The position numbers and the translations under genes are program-made. Positions 11,598-23,739 of a DNA stretch of 64,000 nt are shown in pieces; the stretch's first letter is position 1, and each line of letters starts with the position of its first letter. This stretch comes from Gigantopelta aegis. Its lineage: Eukaryota > Mollusca > Gastropoda > Neomphalida > Peltospiridae. The stretch spans positions 71,826,856 through 71,890,855 of the forward strand of contig NC_054702.1 in assembly GCF_016097555.1 (NCBI RefSeq), read 5' to 3'. The notes below the pieces were generated by a model. That model searched no databases and had not been told where the DNA came from. It saw nothing but the letters and a program-made list of their open reading frames with translations.

Positions 11598-12877
11598 TTA
11601 GAAATAAAACGCATTTGAATAGTTGAAATTTAGTTTATGTGTACAATTTAATTGCATGTAACATCTGAACACATGAGCATTTGTCCTTGATTCCAAGTCA
11701 TAATGAAGGAAGTATCTTTCCTTCATCCACCTTGTAGTTGGCACGTGCAGGTTGAACTCCTTGAGGTGGTCCAGGATATATCCCGGCGAGAAAACCCTCT
11801 CATGAATCTGATAAACTGACCTCCAAAACAAGTCCTTGTTGGCGTCAGAATACCTCATGCAGAATGAATTACCGTGACAGTGCCATTTTAGCGTATCTTT
11901 AAATAATACATAGGAAATGTTTTGTTTTGGGGGGTTTTGTGTGGAAAAAAAACCCATTTTGAACACTCCTTCTGAAGACTGACATTGTTTCTGTTATATC
12001 ATCAGTATACATGTCTGCGTCAAGGGACGGTTCATCTAACACTTGAAATGTATGATTATCATCACTGTCATTTACATTCTGAGATGCGAATGACAACATC
12101 TTCCTAAATCGCTTTTCTCCTTTCTTCTGTGATGACCTCTGCTGTGGTGGTGTTGGAAATTCCTTGTTGGATGTAGGATTTACATCAATAGGTGCTCATA
12201 TGGAAAATGCTTTCTTAAATGGATTGAGGAAACATTTATTTGTGCAATTTGTAAAGTCTGAGGTACGACCATTATACAGCCTTTTGCCAGAACTGGATCT
12301 TCTAGGTGTCAAGACGGGAAACAACTTTCCTCTTTCGTTATTGGTAAAGGCTTAACTTAACCGGCCTCTTTTTGTATCTCCCCATTACTGAAAAACACAC
12401 ACCTTAAGTTGAAAAATATAATCACGATATTTTAGGGGTACAAATTCAAATATAATTTTTGAAGTAAACGAAATCTTGGCTTAATGCAGGGGGAGCAGAC
12501 GAAGATGTGCCTAAACTATAAGAAATGTCTTGGATGAACAATTATAAAATTACTTTCCAAAACATATTTACATAATTTAGCTTCCAGGGTGTACAAGCTT
12601 TCATCATGACACTTTCAAAGTATATAAATATAACTTGTTTCATTAAAATAACACCAAATATTTTGATCCTGTTTGTTTCGACCGTCAAAACAACGAGGTT
12701 TTTCTTCAATAGCTTTTTTTTTTGGTTGAACAAAATCGAGAATTACGTAAACAGATGGATAGAGCATTCATTCTAGAGCCGTATCGCAATATTATTTTAA
12801 TCAGAAAGGCATTCAGCATGCAGCTGTAAGACAAAATATACTCACCGTCGTGTATCGAAGTGAGCTTCATCCGCCAT
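11598..12877 (-). pseudogene. Gene-like relic of unknown family
   Basis: The minus strand looks gene-like but does not resolve into one clean frame. A classic start lies at 12877 (CCAAAATGGCGG), giving MADEAHFDTR and a strong donor (CG|GTGAGTAT) at 12846. A good acceptor (GTGTGTTTTTCAG) lies at 12388. From about 12350 to 11930 a polar, low-complexity-like frame includes LFPVLTPRRSSSGKRLYNGR and KKGEKRFRKMLSFASQN. From about 11900 to 11598 there is a second frame containing LFWRSVYQIHERVFSPGYIL. I do not recognise the protein, and the frame is interrupted. It could be a decayed gene, a gene with missed exons, or cargo of the inverted repeats around it (11.55 and 13.0 kb). Confidence 0.35.
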
Positions 12878-13149
12878 TTTGGTAGTGGTATACGAAGTTT
12901 AAGCACGTGGCATACGGTTTAGGTTGTACGATGTGTATTGCCTTGCATATGTGTACACGCTACTTTATTTTCATATAACCGATTTATTTTTTCCGTCGTC
13001 GTCTTATCCTTGTCGCATTGTCGTTGCCTGAAAAAACTGGATGAATGTCTACGAACTTTAACCCCAACTCACTGGGGTCCCATTACGACCGGGTATTCAT
13101 TTGTACTTGGTCTGCGGTCCCGTGTCCGTATCCGCGTCCTTGCATATGT

Positions 13150-13598
13150 GGCCTCAGACCACAATTAATTTCGCTATATGTTTCTATATAGCCTTAGTGG
13201 CTATAACATTTTTATTAATATCAGCAGGCCCGTGAAGTTTTGTATGTACCTTTGCCTGCATGGGGGACACACACCCTGAAAAGGACAACCCCTGTTGTCC
13301 AGCTCTTTCTCCCAGCATATTGGTTTAAACAGACACACCCTCTAAACCAGGCCGGAGTACACCCATTTTACACAAAAAGCACTACTTTTGCATGGGCCGG
13401 AATTACCACAAACAAGTCTTCAATGTCAACAAGTTACACATGTTTACAAACTACATGCTATCCCCTGTCACTTCAGTCAAACAGTTGCCACTTCATAGCT
13501 GTCTGCCATGAAATAATCACAGTCAAACAGCAGACTACTTGCGCGGTGAAACTTCCGGATTTTGGACAACCAAATGGGAAGATAACTGTAATCTGAGG
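13150..13598 (+). repeat. ~447-bp direct repeat, copy 1
   Basis: Nearly identical to 15239..15689. The unit itself has inverted ends (GGCCTCAGACCACAATTA / TAACTGTAATCTGAGGCC). Right flank is TATCAG. Confidence 0.9.
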
Positions 13599-15238
13599 CC
13601 TATCAGTCCATTTTTTTCCCCTAAAAACTGGCCCACACTAATGCATTCCAATGATATACATATTAAAGCAATGCTCGGTAAGTATCGGTATGTCACCTTT
13701 AAACTGAGAGTATACAGAGGCTGTGTTAAAACACCTACCACAGTGCCTTGCCATGGCCAATTTTAGCAATGGAAACTTGAGGGACACCAACTTCAAAATG
13801 TAATAACTTTATCAAATTTTGGAATTTCTTCATACAATGAGCAGCTATTTTTTCTTCTACATATGTTCTATCTGCACAGTGTTGTCTTGGAAAGATTTTG
13901 AAATATTTAAAGGAAAAAAAAATCAATCATTAGATTTTACTTCATTTTTAATTAAATATTAAACTTAAATTTAAATTTTTGAAAAACAAAAAAATCTAAA
14001 ACTGTAAAATTTTGCATTTTAGATATGATAAGTGGAGGCTTAGTAAAGATATGGTGACTGAATTCATGATCCATTATTAGAAATGTGTCAGAGGGATGGT
14101 GAAAGTCACAAAATTGGGGCCATTTGCAACAAATGTTTACACACTAATTTCAGGGAAAATTAGACATGATAGGCCTCATATTCAATTTTGACCTGCTGTA
14201 TTTACTTAATCTACTTCATTTACTGTATTAGACATGTAGCCACTTTGTAGAAGGCAAAAACAGTCCATATAAATGCATATTAATATGAATATGCCCTACA
14301 GATATTACTTAGGTATACACCATAATATTTTTTTGTTGACGACAACTTTGAAAATGAAGATTTTGTCACAAAATGCTGATATAAATCCTACCAAGAGGTA
14401 CTTGCACCATATTTTTCAGTTTCCAGTGATAACTGTTAACAAGTGTAGTCATGTGCCAGTGTCTGGGATACCTCAGTGTAGTATTTCTTGATTGGAAGGA
14501 TGTTTGTAGTAATGACCACTGAATATGCATTATGGATTATTCTGCCATATGTATTACAAGCCAAATGTTAACCTTTTTGGCACATTTTCTGCAATAAACT
14601 TGACAAGTATACCAGCATCTGATTACTGAACACAATAAATACATTCAGACAGCATAGAATATTAGCCTATTAGATTTTCTAAGGATAAAAGACCATTTTT
14701 GAAAAATGACTGAAATGTGTAATTTACATAAATGTAGGTGAAATGTATTATTAGAGTACTTAATCTTGTTAAAAACTGTATACTATTTATTTAAAGTGTT
14801 TAATTACATTTAGTAGTGATATATTCATTATATTTAGATCTTCTGTCCAATTGCAATAATTGAGAAACTCTTTAAAATTCAATATGTAAAAAAAATCAAA
14901 ATCTCAATATTGACTAACAAAATCCAACTTTTGCTCTTTTTTACCAAATTATTAGCTCAAAACTGTTAAAAAATATTGCAACAACCTGTAGTAACATCAG
15001 AGGTCATTTTATGCTATTTTGGAGGATATTGAAATTTAAAAGTTGAAACTTTTAATTTTAATTTTTAATAAATTCAAAAAAAAAATGTTTTTTAATTTAA
15101 TAAAATATTTAGAAAATAAATAAATTAGTTTTCATATTCCTTGTGGTATGCACAATCAGTCTGTGTAATTTCACCTCTCTGGTTATAATACTTTCATCAG
15201 AATCAAGCATTTAACCGGTGTAATGTGTGAACTATATC

Positions 15239-15689
15239 AGGCCTCAGACCACAATTAATTTCGCTATATGTTTCTATATAGCCTTAGTGGCTATAACATT
15301 TTTATTAATATCAGCAGGCCCGTGAAGTTTTGTATGTACCTTTGCCTGCATGGGGGACACACACCCTGAAAAGGACAACCCCTGTTGTCCAGCTCTTTCT
15401 CCCAGCATATTGGTTTAAACAGGACACACCCTCTAAACCAGGCCGGAGTACACCCATTTTACACAAAAAGCACTACTTTTGCATGGGCCGGAATTACCAC
15501 AAACAAGTCTTCAATGTCAACAAGTTACACATGTTTACAAACTACATGCTATCCCCTGTCACTTCAGTCAAACAGTTGCCACTTCATAGCTGTCTGCCAT
15601 GAAATAATCACAGTCAAACAGCAGACTACTTGCGCGGTGAAACTTCCGGATTTTGGACAACCAAATGGGAAGATAACTGTAATCTGAGG
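15239..15689 (+). repeat. ~447-bp direct repeat, copy 2
   Basis: Same unit as copy 1, with one or two single-base differences by eye. Its left flank is TATCAG, matching the right flank of copy 1. Confidence 0.9.
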
Positions 15690-16277
15690 CCATGTGAAGT
15701 GAACATACATGTATCAGTGAACACTGTGTGTTGTAGCCTCCAGTTCTCCACAAGGCTACAAGGCAACATGTCGCTATCCGCACGACACAATAATAGTTTC
15801 CACGTCCATCGTATCCGTGGAAAATCGCTCAGAGATATTGCTCGCGAATACGGACTCGATGGATGTTTCTCATTCCATTCTTCACGTATGCGGATACGGA
15901 CGTGGAGACGGATACGGACCACGGTTCACGTACAAATGAGTTCCCGACCTTTTATCTCGAGATCTCGACTTAGTATGTGAAGATCTCAACATGAACCATT
16001 TTCAGAAACAGTCAAACAAATATAAAGCCAGCTGAAACAGACCTAGAAATGGATAGATAGAAAAAGTAAGACATTGGTGAAAATTGTATTCCTCCAATTA
16101 AGTATACTAATAAATGGGTGTCTCTAATCTGTAATTTAATGTTCAGTGCACCAGCGTTACGATTGGATAACCAAGTATGATCACCCCCAATTCGTCCTTT
16201 ATTACACAGAATTGTTAGAGGTGATTTTCCTGCTAGCGTACCAACTGGACGCCATGTGTCCATTTTTACTTTTCACA

Positions 16278-16672
16278 GACAGGCCGAACAGAAAAAAGGC
16301 CGCCAAACTGGTTTATGCGCTTCACAGTAAACCAAATGGCCACGTCGGGAACCAATCAAATAGTTCGCGAACATTTGCTGGCTGAACTTGGGACTGGTCC
16401 GCGTTCAGACAGATCGATCAGAAAAACGCCCGACAGACTGGTTTATGCACTTCACGGCAAACCAAATGGCCACGTTGGAAACCAATCAAATAGTTTGCGA
16501 ACGTTAGCGAAACGTTTGCTGGCTGAATTTAGGCATGGGCCGTCTTCAGACAGACCGAAGAGAAATATGTCCGCTAAACTGGTTTATGCGCTTAACAGTA
16601 AATTATGGCCACGTCGGGAACCAATCAAATAGTTCGCGAACGTTAGCAAAACGTTCGTTGGCTGAACTTAGA
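16278..16672. repeat. Minisatellite, three ~130-bp units
   Basis: Three diverged units containing CAAACTGGTTTATGCGCTTC, GGCCACGTCGGGAACCAATC and GTTCGCGAAC. It lies about 80-470 bp beyond the IAP stop codon, so probably inside the IAP 3' UTR. Confidence 0.85.
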
Positions 16673-16750
16673 CATGTATCACTGTACATAAATAAAACAT
16701 GTTCAAAGAAACAACCCATTTATCAGTCTACACAAATGGAGGAGTAATAA

Positions 16751-17010
16751 CTAGGCAATAGAAACGCGGATGGTTTGAACAATTTTTTTGTTACATATCG
16801 GGCAACAGTATACAGAACCTGTGCACGGAATGCAACATGCCATATGTCCACAAGGTAGAAATACAACCGCGACTTCATTTTGTCGACATACTTTGCAGTA
16901 ATGGCATTCTCTAATCCGCTTGAATTCCCTTTTCAGGTTGATTTCCCTTCCGGTGTTTGCGTCTGTTTCAGCAGCAGCGTTGTCTCTATTTGGTGGAGAA
17001 TCATCAACAA
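16751..17010 (-). CDS. IAP gene exon 4 (linker and RING, stop)
   Basis: Acceptor TTTAATTTTGCAG. A polar linker of about 34 residues leads into [20 protein letters not shown], then [10 protein letters not shown] and CCPIC, ending ...RVSIA and TAG at 16753-16751. The close C-terminal RING is the hallmark IAP arrangement. Confidence 0.85.
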
Positions 17011-20000
17011 CTGCAAAATTAAAAAATCCATGTTGCTTGATATTTCAGTTTTAACAGCTGAATTAAAAAACATAGTTCGTATGAAATGTTTAGTATCGTG
17101 TCTTTATATTAGTTATCTGTCAGCAACCTCACTTCGTCGTCCCCACCCTAGCTCTACCCTGTAACTCGGCGAAACCTGAGGACTCACTGAGGACTGTTTG
17201 TTTCTTTGTGGCCAGTTCTGGACTAATTCCGCCGTGCCGGCAAATTAATGGTAGAAAGTAATTTATGAGCATAGATATTAAATGCAATTTGGTGTTATAC
17301 GAGGTGTCCTTTAGAACAGATTTGCATGTAGTAACTTTTTCTATTTTACAATCAGTATTATAACACGGATATATTCCCAAGAGAGTATTATGTGTATACC
17401 TCAAAATAGAATATCTCAAAAATTACGGTATTACCGATTTCAGGAGGACAAACTATATTACCAAAATGCTCATTTAAATCATAGCATAATTATCGGTCCA
17501 GTTATTATTTCGTAACGGTACCTTCAAGAGACGATTCGCATCTGCCAGCCTGAAAATAAAAATATAAAATATGTTTTGGTACAATGTAACGGGTTAGCTC
17601 CGTTGTTACAGTTTGACAAAACGGGGCTCCAGAATTTAAAAACATCTATGAAAAATCAACCGTTAACATTTTGTTACATTCATGTATTTAATTTCCTGTT
17701 TCTCTTCTTATGCCTGTGTGTGTTTCTAATTATTGATGTCAAAGCGACACTAACTATACGAGAAATGTTGGCGATGTTAATTCAGTTCAGTTCAGTTCAG
17801 TTTATTGTATCAATTTAACGTGCAAACGTGAATCTGGAGGGTGTTAGGTGCGCATTCCTATTCGAATTCGAAGTGCCCAGAAAAATCCAGTGTTTAGCAA
17901 ATGAATATAATTAATGCATTTATTCGGGGGGGGGGGGTGTTGGTTAATTGAAATTGGTCGGCTCAATATTTCTGTGCTAGATTACCATATAAGCTGGGCT
18001 AAAGACTGTTGGTGCCATTTTTAAGCGTCCCTAGAAATAAAACACGACTTAAAAACGTACATCCTATCCTGCCTGTTGTGATAAATTTGTTTTAAAAGAA
18101 GCAAAGGTACTACTTACCACCCTTTCCCATCTGTCAACTTCACACCTTCGCTGTGACCCCAGTTCCATTTCACGCTGGGTCCGCCGCTGGTTTATATAGT
18201 AAAAAAAAAAGTAAAGGTTTTAAGCCTCAAATTTGGGGAGGGGGCACAGCCCTCCCACCGGTTCCTACTAGCCTATTAAGATCTTCTTCTTTTAAATTAT
18301 TTCTAAAATGTATTCGCCAAGTTCAACTTTAATTTGTATTAGGAGTTTTGGCGAATGGCAATTTTCCAAAAATTAATATTACGTAATTATGTTTTCCAAA
18401 GTATGCAGCATGAATATGTTGTCTTATTATATAGCTGATTAATATTTACGAAAATTATCATTGACTTAGCTGTTATTGTTCAAATAATTACTTATAACAA
18501 GATAAATGTGTCAATAGATTTAAACTCTGTGTTTAATGTAATATTATTATACATATATAATAAAACAAATTACAAGAAGGCACCGTAATAAAAATGTGTT
18601 TTAATGTTGAATAAGAGACACAGATACCGATTTCTTTCTCCTGTCGGTATTGCACAAAATACACTGCAGAAAGCCCATTCCAGCCAACGGAGTGCAATTC
18701 GGGACTTTTATACAGTCAAAAATATAGCATCTTGAAAACTAAAGAAATATTTCTGATGTCAAAGCTGCATCATCGCTAATAAAGAAAACGAAACCATCCG
18801 TCATAAAATGTTACCTAAAATACCAATACATCATAATCACAGTGTTGACTGAGATATACAGGCCAAAAAAATATACCATCTTAACTAACATACCGCATCA
18901 TAACACACTCTATCCGGCACCCGATATATGTATACGTTACTAAATGTAGCGGTAACGTAGGTAATGATTTCCACCTCTCGTCACCGACGTCTTCTATAGC
19001 CTATATTAGAAACATACTTATCTGCCCTTGATTTGCATAGCGCTAAATGGCCCCATTTAGCCACTAAGTGACTTCCGGCGCGTTCACGCTCCAGTTGCTT
19101 GCAACAAAGGCCTTTTGTTATTACTGAATTGTGGAGTAGTCATCGACTTGTTCTTTTATTTTTTGACGTTAATAAAGGTTTATATTACAATTATTCTTTG
19201 TCTTATTGTACCGGCCTCGGTGGCGTCGTGGCAGGCCATCGGTCTACAGGCTGGTAGGTACTGGGTTCGGATTTTTATCCAGATACCGACTCCAAACCCT
19301 GAGTGAGTGCTCCGCAAGGCTCAATGGGTAGGTATAAACCACTTGCACCGACCAGTGATCCATAACTGGTTCAACAAAGGCCATGGTTTGTGCTATCCTG
19401 CCTGTGGGAAGCGCAAATAAAAGATCCCTTGCTGCTAATCGGAAGAGTAGCCCATGTAGTGGCGACAGCGGGTTTCCTCTCAAAATCTGTGTGGTCCTTA
19501 ACCATATGTCTGACGCCATATAACCGTAAATAAAATGTGTTGAGTGCATCGTTAAATAAAACATTTCTTTCTTTCTTTCTTTGTCTTATTGTGTGCAATC
19601 TCCTTCTTTTACAGAAAGGAAAATGTACAATATGTTTTGTGCTCAACATAGAACGATAAATATCTCGTGGTGTTTCGTAAATAGGTTTTGGCACGCCGTA
19701 GTTAAAAGAAAGCCCCACCCGACCCCCAAATAATACAAATGTGATTAATGTTTGCCTCTGTTACGACACTGTATATCACTTTTCTTGATCAAGGTAGCAG
19801 CACTTTGACTTGCAGTTTCTTGATCTCATGCGTTCCATATGATTAATTAATTATTTTTTTCTTTATTTTAGAATTATGTACTGTATATATCTGGACTGGT
19901 TACGCATTGATATATGTAATTTTCTTAAATATGATTAGTCGATTTTGAAATCCACGATGCCTTGTAAGATAACCCCAATAATTTATTGTTCAAGACACTG

Positions 20001-20338
20001 AACGCTTCGATACCTTTTTCGTTAAGGAACTGAGCAACTGAAGTCAGAAAGTTCCTTTTTACACCTGGCTATAGTATCGTATGTATCGACTTTGGGTGTA
20101 TTAGGGGGAATGTGCCCTATGTACGTGCATATTGTCAAAAACTATTGTGTGACAGACGAAACCTCTTACCGAGGAACTTACGATTAAATTTGATTTCAGC
20201 TTGTTATTTGGAAAGCGGAAGATTGCGATGTATTATCAATTGCACCTTATTAGCTGGAACGGGCGAGAAGCGTATCGCGACTCTTTTTCTGTTTTGCGGT
20301 GCGCTAATTTCAAGGCACATCAAACACAAATTATGTGT

Positions 20339-20383
<45 letters not shown>

Positions 20384-22356
20384 TATAGAGAGATAGAGAG
20401 AGAGAGAGAGAGTGAGAGAGAATTGCACAGAAAATCAAAAAGGTGTAATTCAACATTAGTGTCATACAGACACTATCAATGCTCCACATTTTATTTGTTT
20501 AGTAAAAACAAAATTATCAAAATGTAAACTTTAGTATTTCTAATAATAGGATGAAGTAAACTGAATCATAACCAACAATTGCGCTATGAACGCCAGGGGC
20601 TTCTGAGATTTTTTAAAGGAGGGACATAAAATTATATTTTAAAATAAATCACGTTTGAATTTGCCGAAGACAAATGAGCTGAGGTTCCAAAGGAAGCATC
20701 TGCAGAGATTCGATGACATGCTCCACAAACTCTTTTTTAAATAAAGATGCTCAGAGACACATTTTCAGGGCAATTAAGTGTTGTGTATTGAAGATGATGA
20801 TTTTATTTGTTTTTTAAATAATTAAAAGGGCACTTCAAACAGGCGGAGTTTTACGGGACCCATGTGATTCCCTGGATAAGCCACTGAACATTTTGGCCAC
20901 TTTTATGACCATAAGCTTATAAAGGAGTGGGCTTAAAATCCGTGCAGCTCCCGTAGGTACCGGGAAAAGTCGAACGGGCGTTATATACCATCGTAGCAAA
21001 TATGAAAAATAAAACACAAAAAAACTTGTAAAGAGATATCTTGATCAAGGACAGGCAGATGGATGTCTACGATTCTATGACCAAAAAAACACATTAATCT
21101 TACTAATAAACCGGACTGTGGTAAATTCATCTTTTTGAAGGCCATTGTTGTTTGAATAAAATGACAGTTGGGAAAGTGTTTCAGGTGTTCAACAAAAGGA
21201 TCATCAGTAGGTTCCCAACATCGAAGATATCCACCACAGTACGCACACTGAACCTTGTCATCCTCTGAAGAGACAACGCCGTATCTTTAACATGTTTCTG
21301 CATACTGCAAGTACTGTATTTAATTAAATCGGATAGAATACAAAATTATGTAATAAATTTTCATATCACTAGCTATAAACAGATTTAGCACTTAGTTACA
21401 TCTGTATGTCTCCAGGGGCAGTATTTAACTCAGTAGCAGTGAGCATAACTATGCGATGGGTCGTAGGATTAATCTCTCTTGATGCCCAGCTATTCCTTTT
21501 TTCATCGTCACAACCAGTGCCTCACAATTGGTATATCCAAGGCTGTGGTGTTTGCACTTTTGTCTGTGGAAAGTGTACAGAAAAGATTCTTTGCTGCTAT
21601 ATTGGTGGCAACAGATTTCTGAGGGAGGTGTTTTTGGTTTGAGGAATTTTTTTGTTTTATATAGGGTTTTTATCGTTAAACCTTATTCTCGCGCAAGACA
21701 GTATTACCTCATGTTGAAGTATTAGAATTGATGTGAGACACAACTATACATAGAGCATTACGATTAAGTGAAGGGAGGGGTTTTTCAAAAGTTTGTTTCT
21801 TCCTGTTATTAATTCGACCTTTTGAATTAGTCCTACGACATTCCGAGTTGTTATCTTCAATTCAGAATGAATGACTTATAAAAAAATATTTACTCTTCAC
21901 CTTAATGTTCTACCATACAATTATACTGACATTATTTAACTAACGAACTGGCATCTGTTGTTTATGCCGACTATAATAATGTGCGTATGGTGTGAGAGGA
22001 CACGGTACAACAAGTGTGCGTGTTGGCGTGTATTACAACATAAATGAATAAATAGGTTTGAACCCATAGTGCAATTGCATTAAAACAGTCCTTGCATAAT
22101 TAGTTTCTATCAATTCTGTTATTGCTATGAACATCACACTATTTGCTGCCTAGTCTATATGACAAAAACTAAACTCTAAACAAAAGAAGTGTTTCTTACG
22201 TTTGCAGGAAAAAAAACCAGCTTCTGCTAACGCTAATGGGGTCTGTACCACCCTTCTTGGCCAATTTGCATATGTTTCCAATCTGGCGGACAAATCTGTG
22301 AAATCCTGATGAACTGTCCCATAGTGCTTTACAGGGTCCATCGTGGGTATATTCAT
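16751..22356 (-). CDS. IAP-family protein, one BIR plus C-terminal RING (spliced, ~201 aa)
   Basis: Exons (minus): 22356..22200, 21264..21104, 17549..17522, 17010..16751. The phases agree (1, 0, 1) and all introns are GT-AG. The BIR domain covers about residues 19-87: [18 protein letters not shown], then a zinc site C59-x2-C62-x16-H79-x6-C86 containing CWEPTDDP. The RING covers about 154-191, with CKVC, LPCGH and CCPIC spaced C-x2-C-x11-C-x-H-x3-C-x2-C-x6-C-x2-C, and the protein ends a few residues later as IAP proteins do. In this family the RING is a ubiquitin E3 ligase, and WEP-containing BIRs bind caspases or IBM peptides; apoptosis or immune control is therefore inferred. The start at the ATG at 22356 is provisional. 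The frame is open upstream to an AG at 22409, so a further 5' exon is possible. The length suits a short BIRC-type protein, a family known to be expanded in molluscs. Intron 2 holds a full-length SINE. Confidence 0.82.
17522..17549 (-). CDS. IAP gene micro-exon 3 (28 nt)
   Basis: A 28-base exon between a TTTTATTTTCAG acceptor and a GTACCG donor. It encodes AGRCESSLE plus one base. It takes phase 0 from exon 2 and delivers exactly the phase-1 carry that the RING exon needs, which is the main support for it. Confidence 0.65.
17905..18900. other. IAP intron 2, part without recognised feature
   Basis: A G-run at 17926-17938 and a fragment of the GGGGAGGGGGCACAGCCCTCCC type at 18235-18258; otherwise featureless AT-rich DNA. 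Confidence 0.4.
19210..19577 (+). mobile_element. SINE S1, full length, in IAP intron 2
   Basis: Flanked by a perfect 15-bp duplication TCTTTGTCTTATTGT (19195-19209 and 19578-19592). Antisense to the gene. Confidence 0.92.
20340..20420. repeat. (TA)n-(GA)n microsatellite
   Basis: (TA) to about 20373, then (GA) mixed with GATA to about 20420, in IAP intron 2. Confidence 0.95.
21104..21264 (-). CDS. IAP gene exon 2 (zinc-binding half of BIR)
   Basis: Preceded by a good pyrimidine-rich acceptor (GTTGTCTCTTCAG). The two leading bases complete a Gln codon, giving [18 protein letters not shown], then [11 protein letters not shown] and HFPNC. All four zinc ligands of the BIR lie here. It ends in phase 0 at a GTAAGA donor. 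Confidence 0.85.
22200..22356 (-). CDS. IAP gene exon 1 (N-terminal half of BIR)
   Basis: Encodes residues 1-52, including RLETYANWP and AEAGFFSC, the first half of a BIR fold. It ends at a GTAAG donor with one base carried over. In-frame sequence stays open back to a possible acceptor at 22409, so the exon may begin earlier. Confidence 0.75.
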
Positions 22357-22830
22357 GTTACAGAGTGGAGTCCGTTTCAACTTTCTTTTCAGTGCAGACA
22401 GCGTCAAGCTATAAAATATTCATTAATACATAATCATGCTTCCACCATTCCATTAATCGGTAGTACTTAATTTTACCAACAGGAAAATATCACATGTGAT
22501 TTTTGTTTTTAAGTCACAAGCGCCTGAAATTATGTAGAGTTATAATACAGTACTAGTCACTAGTATCAAGAGGCTTATAGTTATAGTAACACTGTATAAT
22601 AGGTTATTATGATGGTCCCCTTGGGATCACAATTCATCACACTTCGCGATATTAATCTTACACCGGTAACTATGAAATGTGGAATTCATCCTAGTCATAT
22701 TCTATGGCCCGGAATTATTTTATAGTCTTACCCAAGTTTCATTGTGTTATCTGACAACATAAACATTAATTCAATTAAACTAGGCCTACACTTGTTTTAC
22801 TACATAAATTAAGTAACAGTATTGTGTATC

Positions 22831-23288
22831 TATAGGGTGTATACTACCAAATCAAATCCCATAGACGACAATAGTAACATATGCGGCTAAAACTCCTACC
22901 TGCAACGTATCAACCGACATAAACGCCACGGATATAAATACTACCACCCCTTACACTTAAAGTGAATCAGAAAAAAATGGGGGTCAAGCTGCTCGTTTCT
23001 GAGATAACGGGTAGCGTCTATGACTACTCTAGTTTCGCACAAAATTCGAGTACTTTTTTTTACAGGTACCCCATACATGTTTCAAGCACAAGGCTACTTG
23101 ACACATTGGTACTAGATGAAATAAAATTGCACATTTATTTTACCCAGATGAAACTATTATTTTTTTACAACCAACACACTCACATTTATAACCAATCACA
23201 GGACTTGTGGTGTTCACTTCTCTATCAAAAGTGGGTGCACCTCGAACTTTGACCCAGCCGGAAGTTATTTGGTATAGTACTACCTATA
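22831..23288 (+). mobile_element. MITE family A, copy 2
   Basis: Inverted match of 588..1044. Ends TATAGGGTGTATACTACCAA and the complement of TTATTTGGTATAGTACTACC. Lies upstream of the IAP gene. Confidence 0.8.
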
Positions 23289-23739
23289 TGTACCAATTAT
23301 AACATTAAGACTATAACATGTTAACAGTATAAGACTATAATTTTTGTCCGACTAGAACGTTGCTAAATAATACATGAGTGGCCGTTAGATACCATTTACC
23401 TTAGAACGAGTTGTTTTAAAGTGTATCTAACGAGCGAAAGTGAGTTTAATACGTTTTTAACGAGTTGTGAGATAAATGGTATCTAAAGATTATTACTCCG
23501 AACTAAAAATATATAATCTACAAATAGCCAGATGCCCAACAACAACGCAAATCACAACAAAACAATTATGAAACAAATGACTTTCAGTCGAACTAGCAAT
23601 GAAGTTGGACGTAATTTCGTGCGCTCTCGACTTACACCCCCCCCCCCCCCCCACCTGGGGGGATTGATGGCTAGCTATGGCTTGCTGCTAGAGTACCGCG
23701 TTGCGTACACCGGGTCACGGGCAACCGTGACTTTGGTAT

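Larger units (their letters stand above)
13097..15943. mobile_element. Large non-coding TIR element with paired internal repeats
   Basis: Outer inverted ends of about 50 bp (TCATTTGTAC..., GTCCGTATCCGC...) at 13097-13150 and 15888-15943. Inside are two ~447-bp direct repeats. The middle (13600-15237) is AT-rich and I see no coding sequence there. Confidence 0.5.

Noticed and set aside
13240-13596. 118-codon frame, repeated at 15330..15687
   Set aside because: It lies wholly inside the 447-bp direct repeats; the second copy shifts frame after one base difference, so it is not under coding constraint.
15630-15980. 116-codon frame with a SLRDIAREYGLDG helix-turn-helix-like phrase
   Set aside because: The frame begins in the direct repeat and ends in the inverted-repeat arm; the phrase is too short to call a DNA-binding domain.
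19244-19718. Minus-strand frames of 106-115 codons; the same peptide recurs near 32.2, 50.9 and 54.1 kb
   Set aside because: All are translations of SINE S1 (phrase [20 protein letters not shown]), not a gene family.
20600-20770. Possible extra IAP exon ([18 protein letters not shown]) on the minus strand
   Set aside because: The acceptor is poor, the frame ends in a stop without a donor, and the exon 2-3-4 phases already agree without it.
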